This document shows, piece by piece, positions 7,588-15,828 of a stretch of DNA of 33,978 nucleotides; the stretch's first letter is position 1, and every line of letters starts with the position of its first letter. The notes under the pieces are model-generated. The model worked only from the letters and a program-made list of their open reading frames with translations. It ran no database searches and was not told the DNA's origin. Position numbers and translations under genes: made by a program. This DNA is from Candidatus Omnitrophota bacterium (GTDB lineage: Bacteria > Omnitrophota > Omnitrophia > Omnitrophales > Aquincolibacteriaceae): assembly GCA_028713205.1 (NCBI GenBank), contig JAQTOZ010000009.1:1-33978 (forward strand). The letters are read 5' to 3'.

Positions 7588-9339
7588 TCAAATATTAAAT
7601 TGCAGATCGTAGAGTTTTTTATAGGCGCCGCCTTCTTTCAAAAGCGATTCATTCGTGCCTTCCTGGATAATTTTGCCTTCATCCAGCACAATGATGCGAT
7701 TGGCACGTTGAATGGTCGAAAGGCGGTGAGCAATCACGAACACCGTGCGGCCGACCATCAAATTCTCGATGGCGGTCTGGACTTCGCGCTCGCTTTCCGT
7801 GTCCAGATGCGATGTGGCCTCGTCAAAAATAAGGATGGGAGGATCTTTCAAAATCGCCCGGGCAATCGCCAAACGCTGGCGTTGGCCGCCGGAAAGTTTC
7901 AGGCCGCGCTCCCCCAGCGGGGTGTCATATTTTTGAGGCTGGGCCTCGATAAATTCGGCGGCGTTCGCGGCCACGGCGGCATGCCGGATATCTTCAAAGC
8001 TCGCATCGGGACGGCCGTAGGCGATATTTTCCCTGACGGTTCCGTTAAACAGGATGGTATCCTGCGAGACGATGCCGATGAGCGCGCGCAGTGAATGGAG
8101 AGTGAACTTGCGGATATCGGTCCCGTTGATATAAATCGCGCCCCGGCTGGGGTCGTAAAAACGCGGCAAGAGATTCACCAGCGTGGTCTTGCCCGCACCG
8201 CTGGGACCGACGAGCGCGAACACCTCGCCCTGCTTGACGCCCAACGAGATGCCGTTCAAAACTTCCGCGCCGGTTTCATACGAGAAATTGACATTTTCAT
8301 AACGCACTTCCCTGACCGGCTCATGAAAATCGATCGCATCGTCGACATTAAAAATCGTCGGCTTCGCGTCCATCACCTCGAAAATTCGTGCGCCCGAAGC
8401 AATCGATTGTTGGATGGTGCTGTTGACTTTGCTGATTTTTTTCAGCGGCTCATAGAAAAGGAAAAGCGATCCGACAAACGCGACGAAACGGTCCGGCGGC
8501 AAATTGTGCAACCCGAACCAAACGGCGATCGCCGCGCCGACCGCGCCCATCACTTCCACGAGCGGGCGCTGAACCAGCGTGATGCGGATGGTCTTCTTGA
8601 AAAACTCGAACACGCTTTTGTTGATTTGCTGAAAACGCGAGATCTCATCCTGCTCGCGATTGAAGGCCTTGACGACATTGATACCTGCCAGTGTTTCGCC
8701 GATGAACGCCGTGATGTCCGCGGTCCGTTCCTGCATGCGCTTGGTTGTGCGCCGGAGCGTACGGCCGAGGTAAACGATCGGAACGGCCACGAGCGGGAAA
8801 ATAAGAATGGCGAAGACGGCATTGGGTCCGCCCCAGATAAACACCCACGGAATGTTGAACAAAATCACCAGCGGCTGCTTGACGAGATCGACGATGACAT
8901 CCGTGACAGCGCCCTGAATCTGGCCGACGTCATTCATGATACGGCTCAGATAATCCCCGGTGCGGCCGCGGGAGTAAAAATCATTCGAAAGGGAAACCAA
9001 ATGTTCGTACAAATCGTCACGCACCTTGCGGACAATGCGGATACCGATACTGGCCATCTGATAGCTGGAAAGGTACTCAAAAAGACCGCGCAGGAGGAAG
9101 ACGCCGATCATGACAACCGGGATCCAATAGGCCGGAAAGCGAAAATCGATCGTGAAGGGCAAATGGGGCAGGTCGTTGACAACGACCTGGGTTTTGTTCT
9201 GCAGGCCGTTGACGATAATATAGGCCATGGCCGAGACAAGCGAATGCGCCAGCGAATAGCAGAACATCGAAATGATTGCGATGAACAGGCGCCCGCGGTT
9301 GGGCTTAACATACGCCAAAAGCCTTCGGTAAATATCCAA
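7588..9339 (-). CDS. msbA: ABC transporter, lipid A flippase MsbA-like
   Basis: A 583-residue half-transporter with an N-terminal six-helix ABC membrane domain (about residues 10-310) and a C-terminal ATPase. Walker A is GPSGAGKTT, the signature is LSGGQRQRLAIARA, Walker B is PILIFDEATSHLD, and a switch histidine occurs in IAHRLSTI. Size and the lipid A genes nearby support export of core-lipid A across the inner membrane, but related multidrug exporters look alike. I chose the TTG at 9339: GAGGGG lies 7 bp upstream, the protein then starts MDIYRRLLAYVKP as usual for the family, and a predicted promoter (9384-9412) lies between this start and an upstream in-frame ATG at 9405. That ATG would add 22 atypical residues. 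Confidence 0.9.
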   Translation of the reverse strand: MDIYRRLLAYVKPNRGRLFIAIISMFCYSLAHSLVSAMAYIIVNGLQNKTQVVVNDLPHLPFTIDFRFPAYWIPVVMIGVFLLRGLFEYLSSYQMASIGIRIVRKVRDDLYEHLVSLSNDFYSRGRTGDYLSRIMNDVGQIQGAVTDVIVDLVKQPLVILFNIPWVFIWGGPNAVFAILIFPLVAVPIVYLGRTLRRTTKRMQERTADITAFIGETLAGINVVKAFNREQDEISRFQQINKSVFEFFKKTIRITLVQRPLVEVMGAVGAAIAVWFGLHNLPPDRFVAFVGSLFLFYEPLKKISKVNSTIQQSIASGARIFEVMDAKPTIFNVDDAIDFHEPVREVRYENVNFSYETGAEVLNGISLGVKQGEVFALVGPSGAGKTTLVNLLPRFYDPSRGAIYINGTDIRKFTLHSLRALIGIVSQDTILFNGTVRENIAYGRPDASFEDIRHAAVAANAAEFIEAQPQKYDTPLGERGLKLSGGQRQRLAIARAILKDPPILIFDEATSHLDTESEREVQTAIENLMVGRTVFVIAHRLSTIQRANRIIVLDEGKIIQEGTNESLLKEGGAYKKLYDLQFNI

Positions 9340-9383
9340 TTCAGTACCCCTCTCGTCTTCGAGCCGCTCCGGTGAAAGCGTAC

Positions 9384-9412
9384 AATGTAACATATGCATT
9401 GACACGTCTCAA
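9384..9412 (-). promoter_or_regulatory. Predicted promoter of msbA
   Basis: On the minus strand, TTGAGA (9412-9407), a 17-bp spacer and TACATT (9389-9384) match the housekeeping pattern at 5/6 and 4/6 positions. Transcription would start near 9377, 38 nt before the TTG start at 9339. If correct, it excludes the longer reading of msbA from 9405. Confidence 0.45.
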
Positions 9413-9506
9413 GGTCGTTTGCTACGATTCTAAAAATAGCGCAGGAATTTGTTCCCCCGTCACCGTACGGTAAATGGTCTTAATGATTGCACAATAAGGT
9501 GTTACG

Positions 9507-10457
9507 ATGAGCAATAAATTGCGTTTAGGCGTTGTGGGGATCGGTCATTTGGGCAAGGAGCATGCCCGCATTTATCATGAACTGACGGAATCCGAGCTTA
9601 TCGGACTCTGTGATGCGGATGCCTCCAAAAAGGAAAAGGCCGATCAGTTAAACGCCCGGTTCTTTAAAAACCACCATGACCTGATCGGCATCGTCGACGC
9701 CGTCAGTATCGCCACCCCCACCTCCACGCATTACGCCATCGCCAAAGACTTTCTCAAAGCCGGCATTCATACCCTAATCGAGAAACCGATTACCCTGAAC
9801 CTCCGCGACGCGGACGAACTCATCGCCCTGGCCAACGAAAAACATTGCGCCCTGCAGGTCGGACATATCGAGCGGCACAATCCAGGTTTCAAACGCATCG
9901 GTGAAATCGCGAAAAACATACGCTTCTTCGAAATCCACCGGCTTGGCCCGTTCACCGGGCGTATCAAAGACTGCGGCGTCGTACTCGACCTCATGATCCA
10001 CGACCTGGACATCGTGCTCAGCCTGGTGAAATCCGAAATCGCGTCTTTCGACGCCGTCGGCATCAATGTCCTCACGCCTTACGAGGACATCGCCAATGTC
10101 CGCATCAAATTCAAAAACGGAGCGGTCGCCAATATCACGGCCTCCCGCCTGACGCCTGAGCGACAGCGGAAAATCCGCATCTTCCAGGAAGACGCCTACA
10201 TCTCGCTGGACTACGAGGCCCAACAAGCCAAGATCTTTCGCAAGCAGCTGATGCAAATCACGCAGGAGACCATCGACATCCAGAAGTCCGAACCGCTCAA
10301 AGAAGAATTGCGTTTTTTTATCCAGGAAATTATCTCCGGCCGCAGTCTCGGACGCCCCGACACCGCCGCGCGCAACGCGCTGAGTTTCGCGCTCGAAATT
10401 GTCGAAGCCATCAAAAAAAACCAGCTTGAACAAATGGCGTTTACACGCCCCCGCTGA
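9507..10457 (+). CDS. Gfo/Idh/MocA-family sugar-nucleotide oxidoreductase, possible GnnA
   Basis: A 316-residue NAD(P)-dependent dehydrogenase. The Rossmann motif VVGIGHLGKEHA is at residues 9-20, the family EKPIT motif follows near 93-97, and the C-terminal domain has MIHDLDIV, supplying the usual catalytic Asp/His region. AAGGTG lies 5 bp before the ATG. The stop overlaps the lpxB start by one base (TGATG), so the two are co-translated. In Acidithiobacillus and Leptospira the family member GnnA oxidises the 3-OH of UDP-GlcNAc, and GnnB aminates it, to make amide-linked lipid A; gnnA there lies beside lpx genes. The pairing with lpxB makes a lipid A or related UDP-sugar role likely, but no gnnB aminotransferase is visible here. 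Confidence 0.88.
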   Translation: MSNKLRLGVVGIGHLGKEHARIYHELTESELIGLCDADASKKEKADQLNARFFKNHHDLIGIVDAVSIATPTSTHYAIAKDFLKAGIHTLIEKPITLNLRDADELIALANEKHCALQVGHIERHNPGFKRIGEIAKNIRFFEIHRLGPFTGRIKDCGVVLDLMIHDLDIVLSLVKSEIASFDAVGINVLTPYEDIANVRIKFKNGAVANITASRLTPERQRKIRIFQEDAYISLDYEAQQAKIFRKQLMQITQETIDIQKSEPLKEELRFFIQEIISGRSLGRPDTAARNALSFALEIVEAIKKNQLEQMAFTRPR

Positions 10458-11602
10458 TGCCGAAAAAAATCTATCTCATTGCCTGCGAGGCCTCCGGTGA
10501 TTTGCATGCCGCGGAATTGATCGCGGCCTTCCGCGAGCGCGCACCTGAAGTTGAATTCAGGGGGCTGGGCGGCCCTCAAACAGCACTGGCCGGGATGACC
10601 GTCCTCGAGGACATGACGAAGATATCGGCATTGGGACTGAGCGACGTTCTCAGGCAATATTTCCGTTATCGCAAAATTTTTTACCGGACCCTTGCGGACC
10701 TCAAACACTGGCAGCCGGATGCGTTGATCCTGGTGGACTCCCCTGCGTTTAATTTGCGCCTCGCCAAAAAAGTGAAGAAGGCGCTTCCGCAGTTGCCCAT
10801 CCTTTATTACATCTGCCCGCAAATCTGGGCGTGGGGACACCGGCGCATCGTCACCGTCAAAAAGAACATTTCCAAAATGTTTTCCATTCTGCCCTTCGAA
10901 GTCGACTATTATCAAAAAGCCAAAGTCCCGTGCGAGTTCGTCGGGCATCCCCTGCTGGACCATGTCAAGACATCCGCCGACCGTACGACACTACGGAAGG
11001 ACTTCGGGATCGCAACGGACGAATTGGCGGTCGGCCTTTTGCCCGGCTCGCGCTCCAGCGAGGTTCGAAGGATACTGCCCGTCATGCTGAAAACGGCAGG
11101 GCTGATTTGCCGGGACGTCCCGCAAATCATTTTTTACATCGCGCGCTCGGACAACGTTGAGGATTCCGTCTACGACGACATCCTGGCCAAGGCTGCCGTG
11201 ACTTTCCGCAACATCCATAACCGTTATTATGATTATGTCTCGGCAATGGACTTTGCCCTCGTCGCCTCCGGGACGGCCACCCTGCAAACGGCACTGGTGG
11301 GAACACCGTTTTTCCTGCTCTACAAGGCCAGCTTATCCACTTACCTGCTCGGGAAACAGCTCATCCGTGTTCCTTATCTCGGTTTGGTCAACCTCCTCGC
11401 GGGACGCCCGATTGTTCCGGAATTCATTCAGTACGACGCCCATCCGGAAACCATCGCCCACGAAGCGAAATTTATTTTGCTCAATGCCGAGTACCGGCAG
11501 AAGATGCAGGAAGAATTCGCGGAGGTCCGTGAGAATTTGGGCAAAGGCGGCGCCAGCCGGCGGGCGGCTGACGCGATGCTTACCTTTTTGGCTTCCCGTT
11601 AG
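10457..11602 (+). CDS. lpxB: Lipid-A-disaccharide synthase
   Basis: A 381-residue GT19 glycosyltransferase joining UDP-2,3-diacylglucosamine and lipid X into the lipid A disaccharide, working at the inner face of the cytoplasmic membrane. The family start IYLIACEASGDLHAAELIAA is at residues 5-24. YYICPQIWAWG lies mid-protein, LLPGSRSSEVRR begins the C-terminal nucleotide-binding half, and ALVASGTATLQTAL supplies the donor-binding region. Length matches E. coli LpxB (382). It starts inside the stop of the preceding dehydrogenase gene. Its 3' end overlaps the convergent TIGR04073-like gene by 23 bp, and I see no separate terminator. Confidence 0.97.
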   Translation: MPKKIYLIACEASGDLHAAELIAAFRERAPEVEFRGLGGPQTALAGMTVLEDMTKISALGLSDVLRQYFRYRKIFYRTLADLKHWQPDALILVDSPAFNLRLAKKVKKALPQLPILYYICPQIWAWGHRRIVTVKKNISKMFSILPFEVDYYQKAKVPCEFVGHPLLDHVKTSADRTTLRKDFGIATDELAVGLLPGSRSSEVRRILPVMLKTAGLICRDVPQIIFYIARSDNVEDSVYDDILAKAAVTFRNIHNRYYDYVSAMDFALVASGTATLQTALVGTPFFLLYKASLSTYLLGKQLIRVPYLGLVNLLAGRPIVPEFIQYDAHPETIAHEAKFILLNAEYRQKMQEEFAEVRENLGKGGASRRAADAMLTFLASR

Positions 11603-11960
11603 TTGCGGGCGGCGGCAGCTCGTCCCAGGGGAATTCTGGATAAATCAAAGGCGCATAATTTTTCGGCCACGGCAACGGTGCGGTCACCGCATCGTACACT
11701 CCGGCACACGCACGGCCGAACGTGAAAAACGCACCGAGAAAAACCCCCTTTAACCACTTTGGTTCAAATTGGCTGGTCTGGTCGTTGGCTTCGATTTGCA
11801 TGCGGTTCGAAATCTCGATGGGCGCGAGGGCCATGTTGGCGATGCCCCGTTGAAATTTCCGGGCCATGGTTCCTTCGGCGGCCAGTTCGGCTGCCGAAAG
11901 TACCGGAGTCCCCAAACAAGCGCCGACGAAAATCGAAAAAAGAAACAAGCGGATTTTCAT
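11580..11960 (-). CDS. Secreted protein resembling the exosortase-system-associated TIGR04073 family
   Basis: A 126-residue protein with a signal peptide (MKIRLFLFSIFVGACLGTPVLSAAE) and, in the mature part, RKFQRGIANMALAPIEI, then GRACAGVYDAVTAPLPWPKNY and a PEFPWDE end. I recognise this as the pattern of the TIGR04073 family: R-rich start, amphipathic helix with ANxxxxPIEI, GxYxxxTxPxPxPKxYxPxxxPEx. Models describe it as found in genomes with exosortase/PEP-CTERM-type sorting, but its function is unknown. The ATG at 11960 is chosen for the signal peptide; no good ribosome site is visible, and a TTG at 11996 would add 12 residues. It lies downstream of glnA beyond a terminator and overlaps lpxB tail-to-tail. 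Confidence 0.75.
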   Translation of the reverse strand: MKIRLFLFSIFVGACLGTPVLSAAELAAEGTMARKFQRGIANMALAPIEISNRMQIEANDQTSQFEPKWLKGVFLGAFFTFGRACAGVYDAVTAPLPWPKNYAPLIYPEFPWDELPPPATNGKPKR

Positions 11961-11985
11961 GGCGTGCAATTTAGCATAGAAGCCG

Positions 11986-12025
11986 TTTAAAAACAAGAAG
12001 GGCCTGACTCTTGCGAATCAGGCCC
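11986..12025 (-). terminator. Rho-independent terminator of glnA
   Basis: On the minus strand, GGGCCTGA pairs perfectly with TCAGGCCC (12025-12018 and 12007-12000) around a 10-nt loop, followed by a T-rich tail reading TTCTTGTTTTTAAA. It starts about 50 bp past the glnA stop. The opposite strand lacks a T-tract, so it is directional. Confidence 0.8.
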
Positions 12026-12077
12026 ATTCTCTCTAGTGTGGCTGATCAACGCCCCTTGACCAACCACTTCTTCCAGC

Positions 12078-13571
12078 TTATACGTCGAAATACAAATAGA
12101 ACTCGTGCGGATGCGGACGAAGACTCATCTCGGCAATGTCCACCTGCCGCTTGTATGAAATCCACGTGTCGATGACATCCTTGGTAAACACATCGCCTTC
12201 GAGCAAAAAGGCGTGGTCCTTCTCGAGGGCATCGATGGCCTCGGCCAAAGAACCGGGGACATTTTTAATATTGACCTTTTCTTCGGGCGACAAATCGTAA
12301 ATGTTTTTGTCGATCGGCTGGCCCGGATCAATTTTGTTGCGGATCCCGTCCAAGCCCGCCATGAGCATGGCGGCAAACACGATGTACGGGTTCGCGCTCG
12401 GGTCCGGCGCCCTGAATTCCACGCGCTTCGCCGAAGGGGATGCGGAATACATCGGGATGCGGCAAACGGCCGAACGGTTTCTCGCGGAGTAGCACAAATT
12501 CACCGGCGCTTCGTAGCCCGGAACCAGGCGGCGGTATGAATTTGTCGTCGGCGCGCCGAAGGCCAGGATCGCAGCCGCATGCTTCAGGAGTCCGCCGATG
12601 TACCATTTGCAGACATCGCTGATCAACGCGTAGCCTTTCGGATCGTAAAACTGATTGACGCCTTCTTTCCAAATACTGGAATGGACGTGCATGCCCGATC
12701 CGTTGTCCTTGAAAATCGGTTTCGGCATAAACGTGGCGGTTTTCCCGTATTTCTTGGCGGTGTTCTTGATCACATACTTGAACATCAGGAGCTGGTCCCC
12801 CATTCTCACCAGCGGCGAATAACGAATATCGATTTCGCACTGGCCGCCGCTCGCAACTTCGTGATGATGACACTCGATCGGCACGCCCACTTTGCGGAGT
12901 GTGAGCATAATCTCCGAGCGGATGTCCTGCAGGGTGTCGTGCGGCGGTACCGGGAAATAGCCTTCCTTGTAGCGGGGTTTGTACCCGAGGTTCGGCTTCT
13001 CGTCCTTACCGGTATTCCAATCGCCTTCGACGGAATCGATGTAGTAATACCCGAAATTTTCGCCCTGATCGAAGCGGATATCGTCGAAAATAAAAAATTC
13101 GGCTTCCGGTCCCCAGTAACTCATATCGCCGATTTTGGATTTCTTCAAATATTCCTCGGCCTTTCTTGCGATAAACCGCGGATCCCGCGAGTACGGCTCT
13201 TTGGTGATCGGATCGTAAATATCGCAGATAAGACTCAGGGTCGGAACCTGACACACGGGATCAATGACCGCCGTCGTGGGGTCCGGCATAAGAAGCATGT
13301 CGCTTTCCTGGATCTGCTTAAATCCGCGGATGCTCGACCCGTCGAAACCGACTCCCTCGGACCAAATGCTTTTTTCGACTTTTTCGTAATCCACGAGCAC
13401 GGCCGCGGGTATCGAAAAGTGCTGCCACATGCCGGGTAAATCGTTAAACTTGAAATCGATGATCTGAATTTTGTTTTTCTGAATAAATCGTTTGACTTCT
13501 TCGGGCGTAGTCGGCCGGGTCGATTCCACAAGCTCTTCTTCCCGGTCTTTCGATGTCACTAGAGTGGTCAT
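12078..13571 (-). CDS. glnA: Glutamine synthetase type I
   Basis: A 497-residue type I glutamine synthetase condensing ammonia and glutamate at the cost of ATP. Motifs present are GSSIRGF, PEAEFF (metal-binding glutamates), GSGMHVHSS (ATP/metal), NRSAVCRIP and [12 protein letters not shown]. The [10 protein letters not shown] stretch carries the tyrosine (residue 425) that is adenylylated in GSI-beta enzymes, so GlnE-type control is plausible. The ATG at 13571 has GAAGGAGAC upstream and is preferred; an in-frame ATG at 13619 would add 16 Lys/Asn-rich residues. The N-terminus is about 20 residues longer than E. coli GlnA. A sigma-54-type promoter lies upstream and a strong terminator downstream, so it is probably a single-gene transcript. 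Confidence 0.97.
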   Translation of the reverse strand: MTTLVTSKDREEELVESTRPTTPEEVKRFIQKNKIQIIDFKFNDLPGMWQHFSIPAAVLVDYEKVEKSIWSEGVGFDGSSIRGFKQIQESDMLLMPDPTTAVIDPVCQVPTLSLICDIYDPITKEPYSRDPRFIARKAEEYLKKSKIGDMSYWGPEAEFFIFDDIRFDQGENFGYYYIDSVEGDWNTGKDEKPNLGYKPRYKEGYFPVPPHDTLQDIRSEIMLTLRKVGVPIECHHHEVASGGQCEIDIRYSPLVRMGDQLLMFKYVIKNTAKKYGKTATFMPKPIFKDNGSGMHVHSSIWKEGVNQFYDPKGYALISDVCKWYIGGLLKHAAAILAFGAPTTNSYRRLVPGYEAPVNLCYSARNRSAVCRIPMYSASPSAKRVEFRAPDPSANPYIVFAAMLMAGLDGIRNKIDPGQPIDKNIYDLSPEEKVNIKNVPGSLAEAIDALEKDHAFLLEGDVFTKDVIDTWISYKRQVDIAEMSLRPHPHEFYLYFDV

Positions 13572-13687
13572 GTTATTGTCTCCTTCATTTTTTTTCTTAT
13601 CGGTATTTGATGTTTTCATACGAAGCCTTTTCTTTGACGTACGGTCGTTCTGATGTCTGAGATGTTTTCTATAATATCATAGTGGAG

Positions 13688-13706
13688 TAAGCAATATCCG
13701 TACCAA
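13688..13706 (-). promoter_or_regulatory. Sigma-54 (RpoN) promoter of glnA
   Basis: The minus strand reads TTGGTACGGATATTGCTTA. Against the RpoN consensus TTGGCACG-N4-TTGCW it differs at one base. The diagnostic GG (-24) and GC (-12) doublets are exactly 10 bp apart. Start of transcription would be near 13680, leaving a leader of about 110 nt. Sigma-54 control of glnA through NtrC-type activators is classical, and a sigma-54 activator is encoded at 20121-21746. Confidence 0.75.
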
Positions 13707-13775
13707 GAGCGTAAAGCTATATTTTGATATCTGGTGTTATATGTTGCTTTAACTAAAACTGCATGCTTAAGACAT

Positions 13776-13806
13776 AAATGTAAAAATGAGACGACAGCTT
13801 ACATTT
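13776..13806. promoter_or_regulatory. Inverted repeat upstream of the glnA sigma-54 promoter, possible enhancer
   Basis: AAATGTAA (13776-13783) and its exact complement TTACATTT (13799-13806) are separated by 15 bp, in an AT-rich stretch. The centre lies about 110 bp upstream of the predicted start, the usual distance for an enhancer bound by a sigma-54 activator. It does not resemble the NtrC consensus TGCACC-N5-GGTGCA, so the binding protein is unknown. The rest of 13620-13906 holds no convincing gene. Confidence 0.4.
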
Positions 13807-13879
13807 TTGTCACACAAAGAGCCTATTTCAGGCACACCAAACACCTATGAACCCAAAAACCTTATTTCACCGGGGAAAA

Positions 13880-13918
13880 GCAACAACCAACAGGCAAACC
13901 GCCCGTCTATTTTGCCTG
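13880..13918 (-). terminator. Probable terminator of the etf operon
   Basis: On the minus strand, CAGGCAAA (13918-13911, inside the last codons of etfA) pairs perfectly with TTTGCCTG (13898-13891) around a 12-nt loop. It is followed by TTGGTTGTTGCTTTT. The T-tract is interrupted by G, so efficiency is uncertain. Position at the end of the operon supports it. Confidence 0.5.
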
Positions 13919-14959
13919 AACAACGCATTCTTTGCCGGCAAGTTCATTGACCTTCTTCATAACTTGGAATGCGTCCGCGACATAAAGGACATCGGCTTTG
14001 CCCTGCGCCCAGCCGCAATTGGGATCGAGATTCACGGCGCGCCGTTCATTAATGAACCGCCAGCCGACCACGTGCGGTTCTTCGCCATGGCAACACGTCG
14101 CCAATCCTTTGGGATGCCGTGGCGTCGATCCGGTTTGTCCGACTTGATTCAGATGACTCAGACACGAGAGGACTGCCGCGCCTTCGGTGGATTGGTCCAC
14201 CAGCGATTTGCTGCTCCCCAAAGAAGCCTGCGTTTTGGCGAGAAAATCCAGGATAAGCTGCTCGGCTTCTTTGACATGCGTTTGCCCATCCGACTGTTTT
14301 TTTGTCCAGCCCGCACCGGCAACAAAAAGGAGTTCCGCGTCCGGACGGATGGTCTGTTGGCTGACTGCCGGCGCCTGAAACCCGAGGACTTGGGTGCGCT
14401 TGGCTTTTTCCGTCAAAGCGACCGGCACAAGCTCTACGGACGCCGTTCCGGTTTTGCCCTGCCACGGTTGAAAGACACCCGAATCCATCAACAGGATCCA
14501 AGGACGCGTCGTCCGTGTCATCGTTGCCATCATGCGTTGACGGTAATACCAGCGCTGAATACTTAACTTGCCGCCGTCCGTTTCGAACCCGCTGACATGC
14601 GTATCCGTGCGGCCGTTGAGACGATAAGCAGCACCCGGCATGGCACGGGAAAACCGCGAGGTTGCGGGCGCGATGACCAGCGTCGCTCCCGACTGGCGGA
14701 TCAAAACCTGCAAGGCCTCTGCGTCACTGGCGTAACGGGAACTTGCAAAATCGGGACCGGCAACGCCCAGTATTTTGGCGGCGCCCGCGCCGGCAATCGC
14801 GTTGGCGGCCGTTTGAACGTCCCCGCCGATAAGTCCGGCGCTGAGCGTTGCCCCTGAAAGTTTCTGGGTCAATTCTAGCGCCGCGCTCAGAACTTCGAAT
14901 GCGATTTTGGGTAAAGTCCCGTCAGGTTGTGTGTGTGCGAGATAAAGAATTTTTTCCAT
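13907..14959 (-). CDS. etfA: Electron transfer flavoprotein alpha subunit (divergent)
   Basis: A 350-residue ETF-alpha/FixB homologue. The N-terminal domain starts MEKILYLAH and the C-terminal FAD domain keeps NQVGQTGST (271-279) and AVNLDPN (308-314). Other FAD-contact motifs are altered: the usual GxSRxxxDxG reads GSSKSLVDQS (Ser-Arg to Ser-Lys at 250-251), and the GISGAIQH box reads CCHGEEPH (289-296), retaining only the glycine and final histidine. ETF shuttles electrons from acyl-CoA-type dehydrogenases to a membrane ETF:quinone oxidoreductase. It is the last gene of the acyl-CoA dehydrogenase, ETF-QO, etfB, etfA run and starts 26 bp after etfB. Sure of family; less sure that it binds FAD in the standard way. 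Confidence 0.88.
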   Translation of the reverse strand: MEKILYLAHTQPDGTLPKIAFEVLSAALELTQKLSGATLSAGLIGGDVQTAANAIAGAGAAKILGVAGPDFASSRYASDAEALQVLIRQSGATLVIAPATSRFSRAMPGAAYRLNGRTDTHVSGFETDGGKLSIQRWYYRQRMMATMTRTTRPWILLMDSGVFQPWQGKTGTASVELVPVALTEKAKRTQVLGFQAPAVSQQTIRPDAELLFVAGAGWTKKQSDGQTHVKEAEQLILDFLAKTQASLGSSKSLVDQSTEGAAVLSCLSHLNQVGQTGSTPRHPKGLATCCHGEEPHVVGWRFINERRAVNLDPNCGWAQGKADVLYVADAFQVMKKVNELAGKECVVQAK

Positions 14960-14985
14960 GATTTTTCTCCTGGGACGATTCTGTG

Positions 14986-15795
14986 TTAACCTTTAATCCA
15001 CGTTATGATTTCTTTGGCGATTTCCTCAACCGGCACGTCCTTGACGATTCTCGTCTCGCGCTTTTGTTGAGGCAGTTCGACTTTCGCGAAAGTGACGCCT
15101 TCCGCGCCGACTTTGGCCGGTTGGGCCTTTTGAAGAGCCGGCATGATTCCGCGCATATTCGCCATGCCGACTTGCGGATTATTGGGAGGCTCGGGCAAAT
15201 TGCCCGTGGCCCACGCCAGTACGGCCGGCGCACCGGCGCATTCGGAGGCCTGATACTGACCGCCTTCGATACGCTCCAAAACTTTGAAGGCGCCGCTGGG
15301 TTGCACCGTCAACTCATCCACACCGAGGAACTGGTCTGCGATGCCGAGCTGTTCCCCGATCATCTGCATCGTCACACTTGCATCGCGGGACGCCGAAGCG
15401 CAACCGCCGAACACCAAAAGCCGTGACCGGTCGAGCCCCGGAATTTTTTCGATCGCCGAAGCCAACGCCGCTGCCGCTTCAAAGGGATCCGTGAAACCGC
15501 TCGCGGAACCGTCGACCACCACCAATTCGAACGGGGCTTTTTGCGCGATGGTCATCATCAACTGCTGCAATTTGGCTTTCGGTCCTAAGCTGACCAGCCA
15601 GACTTTGCTGCCGGCCGCAGTCTTGGCCAAATGGGCCGCTTCGTAAAGCGCATGCGCCGCCCAGGGATCAAGCACGGAGGGCAGCATCATTTCATTTTTC
15701 AGGGCCGGCCCGGCAGGGCCTGCGATCGGCTCCAAGGTTTGCAGTGGATCCGGCACCAAACTTCCGCAGACAACGATATGAAATCCTGATGACAT
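14986..15795 (-). CDS. etfB: Electron transfer flavoprotein beta subunit (divergent)
   Basis: A 269-residue FixA/ETF-beta homologue. It opens with a Rossmann-like strand FHIVVCGSLVPDPLQTLEP, has the DPWAAHALYEAA helix where the family has NPxDxxAxExA, and continues KVWLVSLGP and the LLVFGG strand followed by SRDASV. The C-terminal PAVLAW..NLPEPPNNP segment parallels the family PAVIT..NEPRYPS region. It forms the heterodimer with EtfA that carries electrons between the acyl-CoA dehydrogenase homologue and the ETF-QO homologue encoded upstream. Divergence from textbook ETF-beta matches that of its partner. Starts 33 bp after the ETF-QO-like gene. Confidence 0.87.
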   Translation of the reverse strand: MSSGFHIVVCGSLVPDPLQTLEPIAGPAGPALKNEMMLPSVLDPWAAHALYEAAHLAKTAAGSKVWLVSLGPKAKLQQLMMTIAQKAPFELVVVDGSASGFTDPFEAAAALASAIEKIPGLDRSRLLVFGGCASASRDASVTMQMIGEQLGIADQFLGVDELTVQPSGAFKVLERIEGGQYQASECAGAPAVLAWATGNLPEPPNNPQVGMANMRGIMPALQKAQPAKVGAEGVTFAKVELPQQKRETRIVKDVPVEEIAKEIITWIKG

Positions 15796-15828
15796 GTTCT
15801 ATTTTCCTCCGTGGTTAAATCATTCCGA

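Noticed and set aside
8095-9375. A 426-codon open frame on the plus strand opposite msbA
   Set aside because: The opposite strand carries a complete ABC transporter with all motifs. The antisense translation is rich in D/H/R/Q with no domain, as expected for a complement of GC-rich coding DNA.
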